A stretch of 64,000 nt of DNA from positions 62,001 to 126,000 of the forward strand of contig JADHOC010000002.1 of NCBI GenBank assembly GCA_016779205.1, in the 5' to 3' direction. Of the stretch, positions 63,248 to 64,000 are shown one piece after another. Origin of the DNA: Planctomycetota bacterium (GTDB lineage Bacteria; Planctomycetota; UBA1135; GCA-002686595). Within the stretch, counting starts at the first letter, position 1, and each line of letters starts with the position of its first letter. Position numbers and translations under genes: made by a program. The notes beneath the pieces were generated by a model. That model searched no databases. It saw only the letters and a program-made list of their open reading frames with translations, and was not told the origin of the DNA.

Positions 63248-64000
63248 GAGGTCAGCCGGCGGGCCTCGTCGACCAGCGCCGCGGCGCCCTTGGAGAGCAG
63301 GTCCTCGGCCAGCGCCGAGCCGAGGTCCTCGGCAGCGGCGGCCTCCCCGCGGACCTCCCCCTCCAGCCGCCGGGTGCCGTCCACCGAGAGGACCCGTCCA
63401 CGGAGGTGGACCTCGCCACCTCCCACGGTCGCGTGCCCGGCGATCGGCGCGTTGCAGCCTCCGTTGGTGCCCCGCAGGAACGCGCGCTCCGCGAGGGCGG
63501 CGGCCCAGGCGTCGGGGTCGCGCAGCTTGCTCTCCACGATCGCGCGGGTCTCGCTGTCGTCCTCGCGGCAGGTGATCCCCACGATCCCCTGACCCACCGC
63601 CGGGAGGAAGCGGTCGACGCCGAGCACCTCGCTGATGTGATCGGCGAGTCCGAGGCGCTCGAGCCCCGCCCGGGCGAGCAGGCAGGCGTCGAGGTCGCCA
63701 TCGAGGACCTGGGCCAGCCGGGTGTTCACGTTGCCCCGCTGGGGCACGACCTCGATGTCGCCGCGCACGGCGCGCAGCATGGAGCCGCGGCGCAGGGAGC
63801 CCGTGCCCACGCGGCTCCCCGCGGCGAGCTCGTCGAGGCTGGCGCCGTCCCTCGAGATCAGCGCGTCCTCCACGAGCCCCCTGGGGAGGCACCCGGCGAG
63901 GACGATCCCCTCCTGCAGTGTCGTGGTCATGTCCTTCATGCTGTGGACACCGACGGCCGCGCGGCCGTCGAGCACGGCTCGGTCCACCTCCACCGTGAAG
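63244..64000 (-). CDS. hemC: Porphobilinogen deaminase, 5' end outside the window
   Basis: The last 252 or so codons are present; the N-terminus lies beyond base 64000. The enzyme joins four porphobilinogens into hydroxymethylbilane. Visible motifs are AVGVHSMKDMTTTLQEG, GTGSLRRGSML, VVPQRGNVNTRLAQVLDG, LPAVGQGIVGI and GGCNAPIAGHA, whose cysteine carries the dipyrromethane cofactor. The stop overlaps the hemD start (ATGA). Confidence 0.95.
   Translation of the reverse strand, partial: FTVEVDRAVLDGRAAVGVHSMKDMTTTLQEGIVLAGCLPRGLVEDALISRDGASLDELAAGSRVGTGSLRRGSMLRAVRGDIEVVPQRGNVNTRLAQVLDGDLDACLLARAGLERLGLADHISEVLGVDRFLPAVGQGIVGITCREDDSETRAIVESKLRDPDAWAAALAERAFLRGTNGGCNAPIAGHATVGGGEVHLRGRVLSVDGTRRLEGEVRGEAAAAEDLGSALAEDLLSKGAAALVDEARRLTS

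Noticed and set aside
1-64000. General reassignment of TGA to an amino acid
   Set aside because: Many genes in the window end with TGA at the expected family length or overlap the next start (GTGA, ATGA), so TGA is the normal stop here.
1-64000. tRNA genes, CRISPR arrays, insertion sequences or prophage
   Set aside because: No cloverleaf, regular direct-repeat array, transposase or phage structural gene was recognised on either strand.

Overview
This window is a very GC-rich bacterial chromosome segment whose content points to a Planctomycetota-type organism. It has a DUF1501 protein followed by a membrane/haem/propeller fusion, FGly-type and FGly-less sulfatases, large secreted proteins carrying isolated CXXCH haem sites, Calx-beta and anchor-D style modules, and a planctomycete-like GyrA. 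An outer membrane is implied by FlgH and FlgI (L and P rings) and by GmhA (heptose synthesis). No tRNA, rRNA, insertion sequence, prophage or CRISPR array was recognised, and no gene-free stretch exceeds 300 bases.

Layout. 1-3325: DUF1501 protein, a DUF2231/cytochrome/LRR/propeller fusion and a DUF3332 lipoprotein. 3407-7031 (minus): 2-oxoacid:ferredoxin oxidoreductase korA-korB and an orphan gene. 7162-11454: a HEAT/VWA protein and a membrane sulfatase-like protein. 11506-17631: cystathionine beta-synthase with CBS domains, a Rieske protein, RNase HIII, an M48 protease, a flavin reductase and an eIF2B-like protein. 17886-20928: gyrA and yqeY. 21045-26956: a secreted thioredoxin-like protein, a di-haem peroxidase and a giant LamG/haem protein, apparently one operon. 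27132-35778: FAS1-CIA30 protein, M14 carboxypeptidase, murJ, class II ribonucleotide reductase. 35786-43733: DIFGR-repeat protein, DsbD, M12 metalloprotease, sulfatase. 43825-44511: rpiA. 44526-59735: a flagellar hook/basal-body cluster in two sigma-54 units, fliK-flgD-flgE and flgF-G-A-H-I-J-N-K-L plus a FliE-like gene and a GNAT gene. 59812-64000 (minus): MpaA-like peptidase with gmhA, then hemC-hemD-hemL.

The most notable result is two genes, 15 kb apart, each interrupted by an in-frame TGA exactly where the first cysteine of a thioredoxin CXXC motif belongs. They are a TlpA-like secreted thioredoxin (W-U-P-P-C, TGA 21807-21809) and the C-terminal thioredoxin domain of DsbD (T-U-V-V-C, TGA 39150-39152). 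In both, coding continues in the same frame and a hairpin follows the TGA; the one in dsbD has the apical loop AGGUCU, the same as my recollection of the E. coli fdhF SECIS. I read both as selenoproteins. Since DsbD-type proteins pass electrons to periplasmic TlpA-type thioredoxins, they may form a selenocysteine-based envelope thiol relay, and the TlpA-like gene lies directly upstream of two CXXCH haem proteins that would need reduced cysteines for maturation.

The flagellar cluster carries two clear -24/-12 promoters. Each has a CGGAA-N5-TTCCG palindrome centred about 50 bases upstream, and each is placed so that transcription should begin one or two bases before the first start codon, suggesting near-leaderless flagellar mRNAs.
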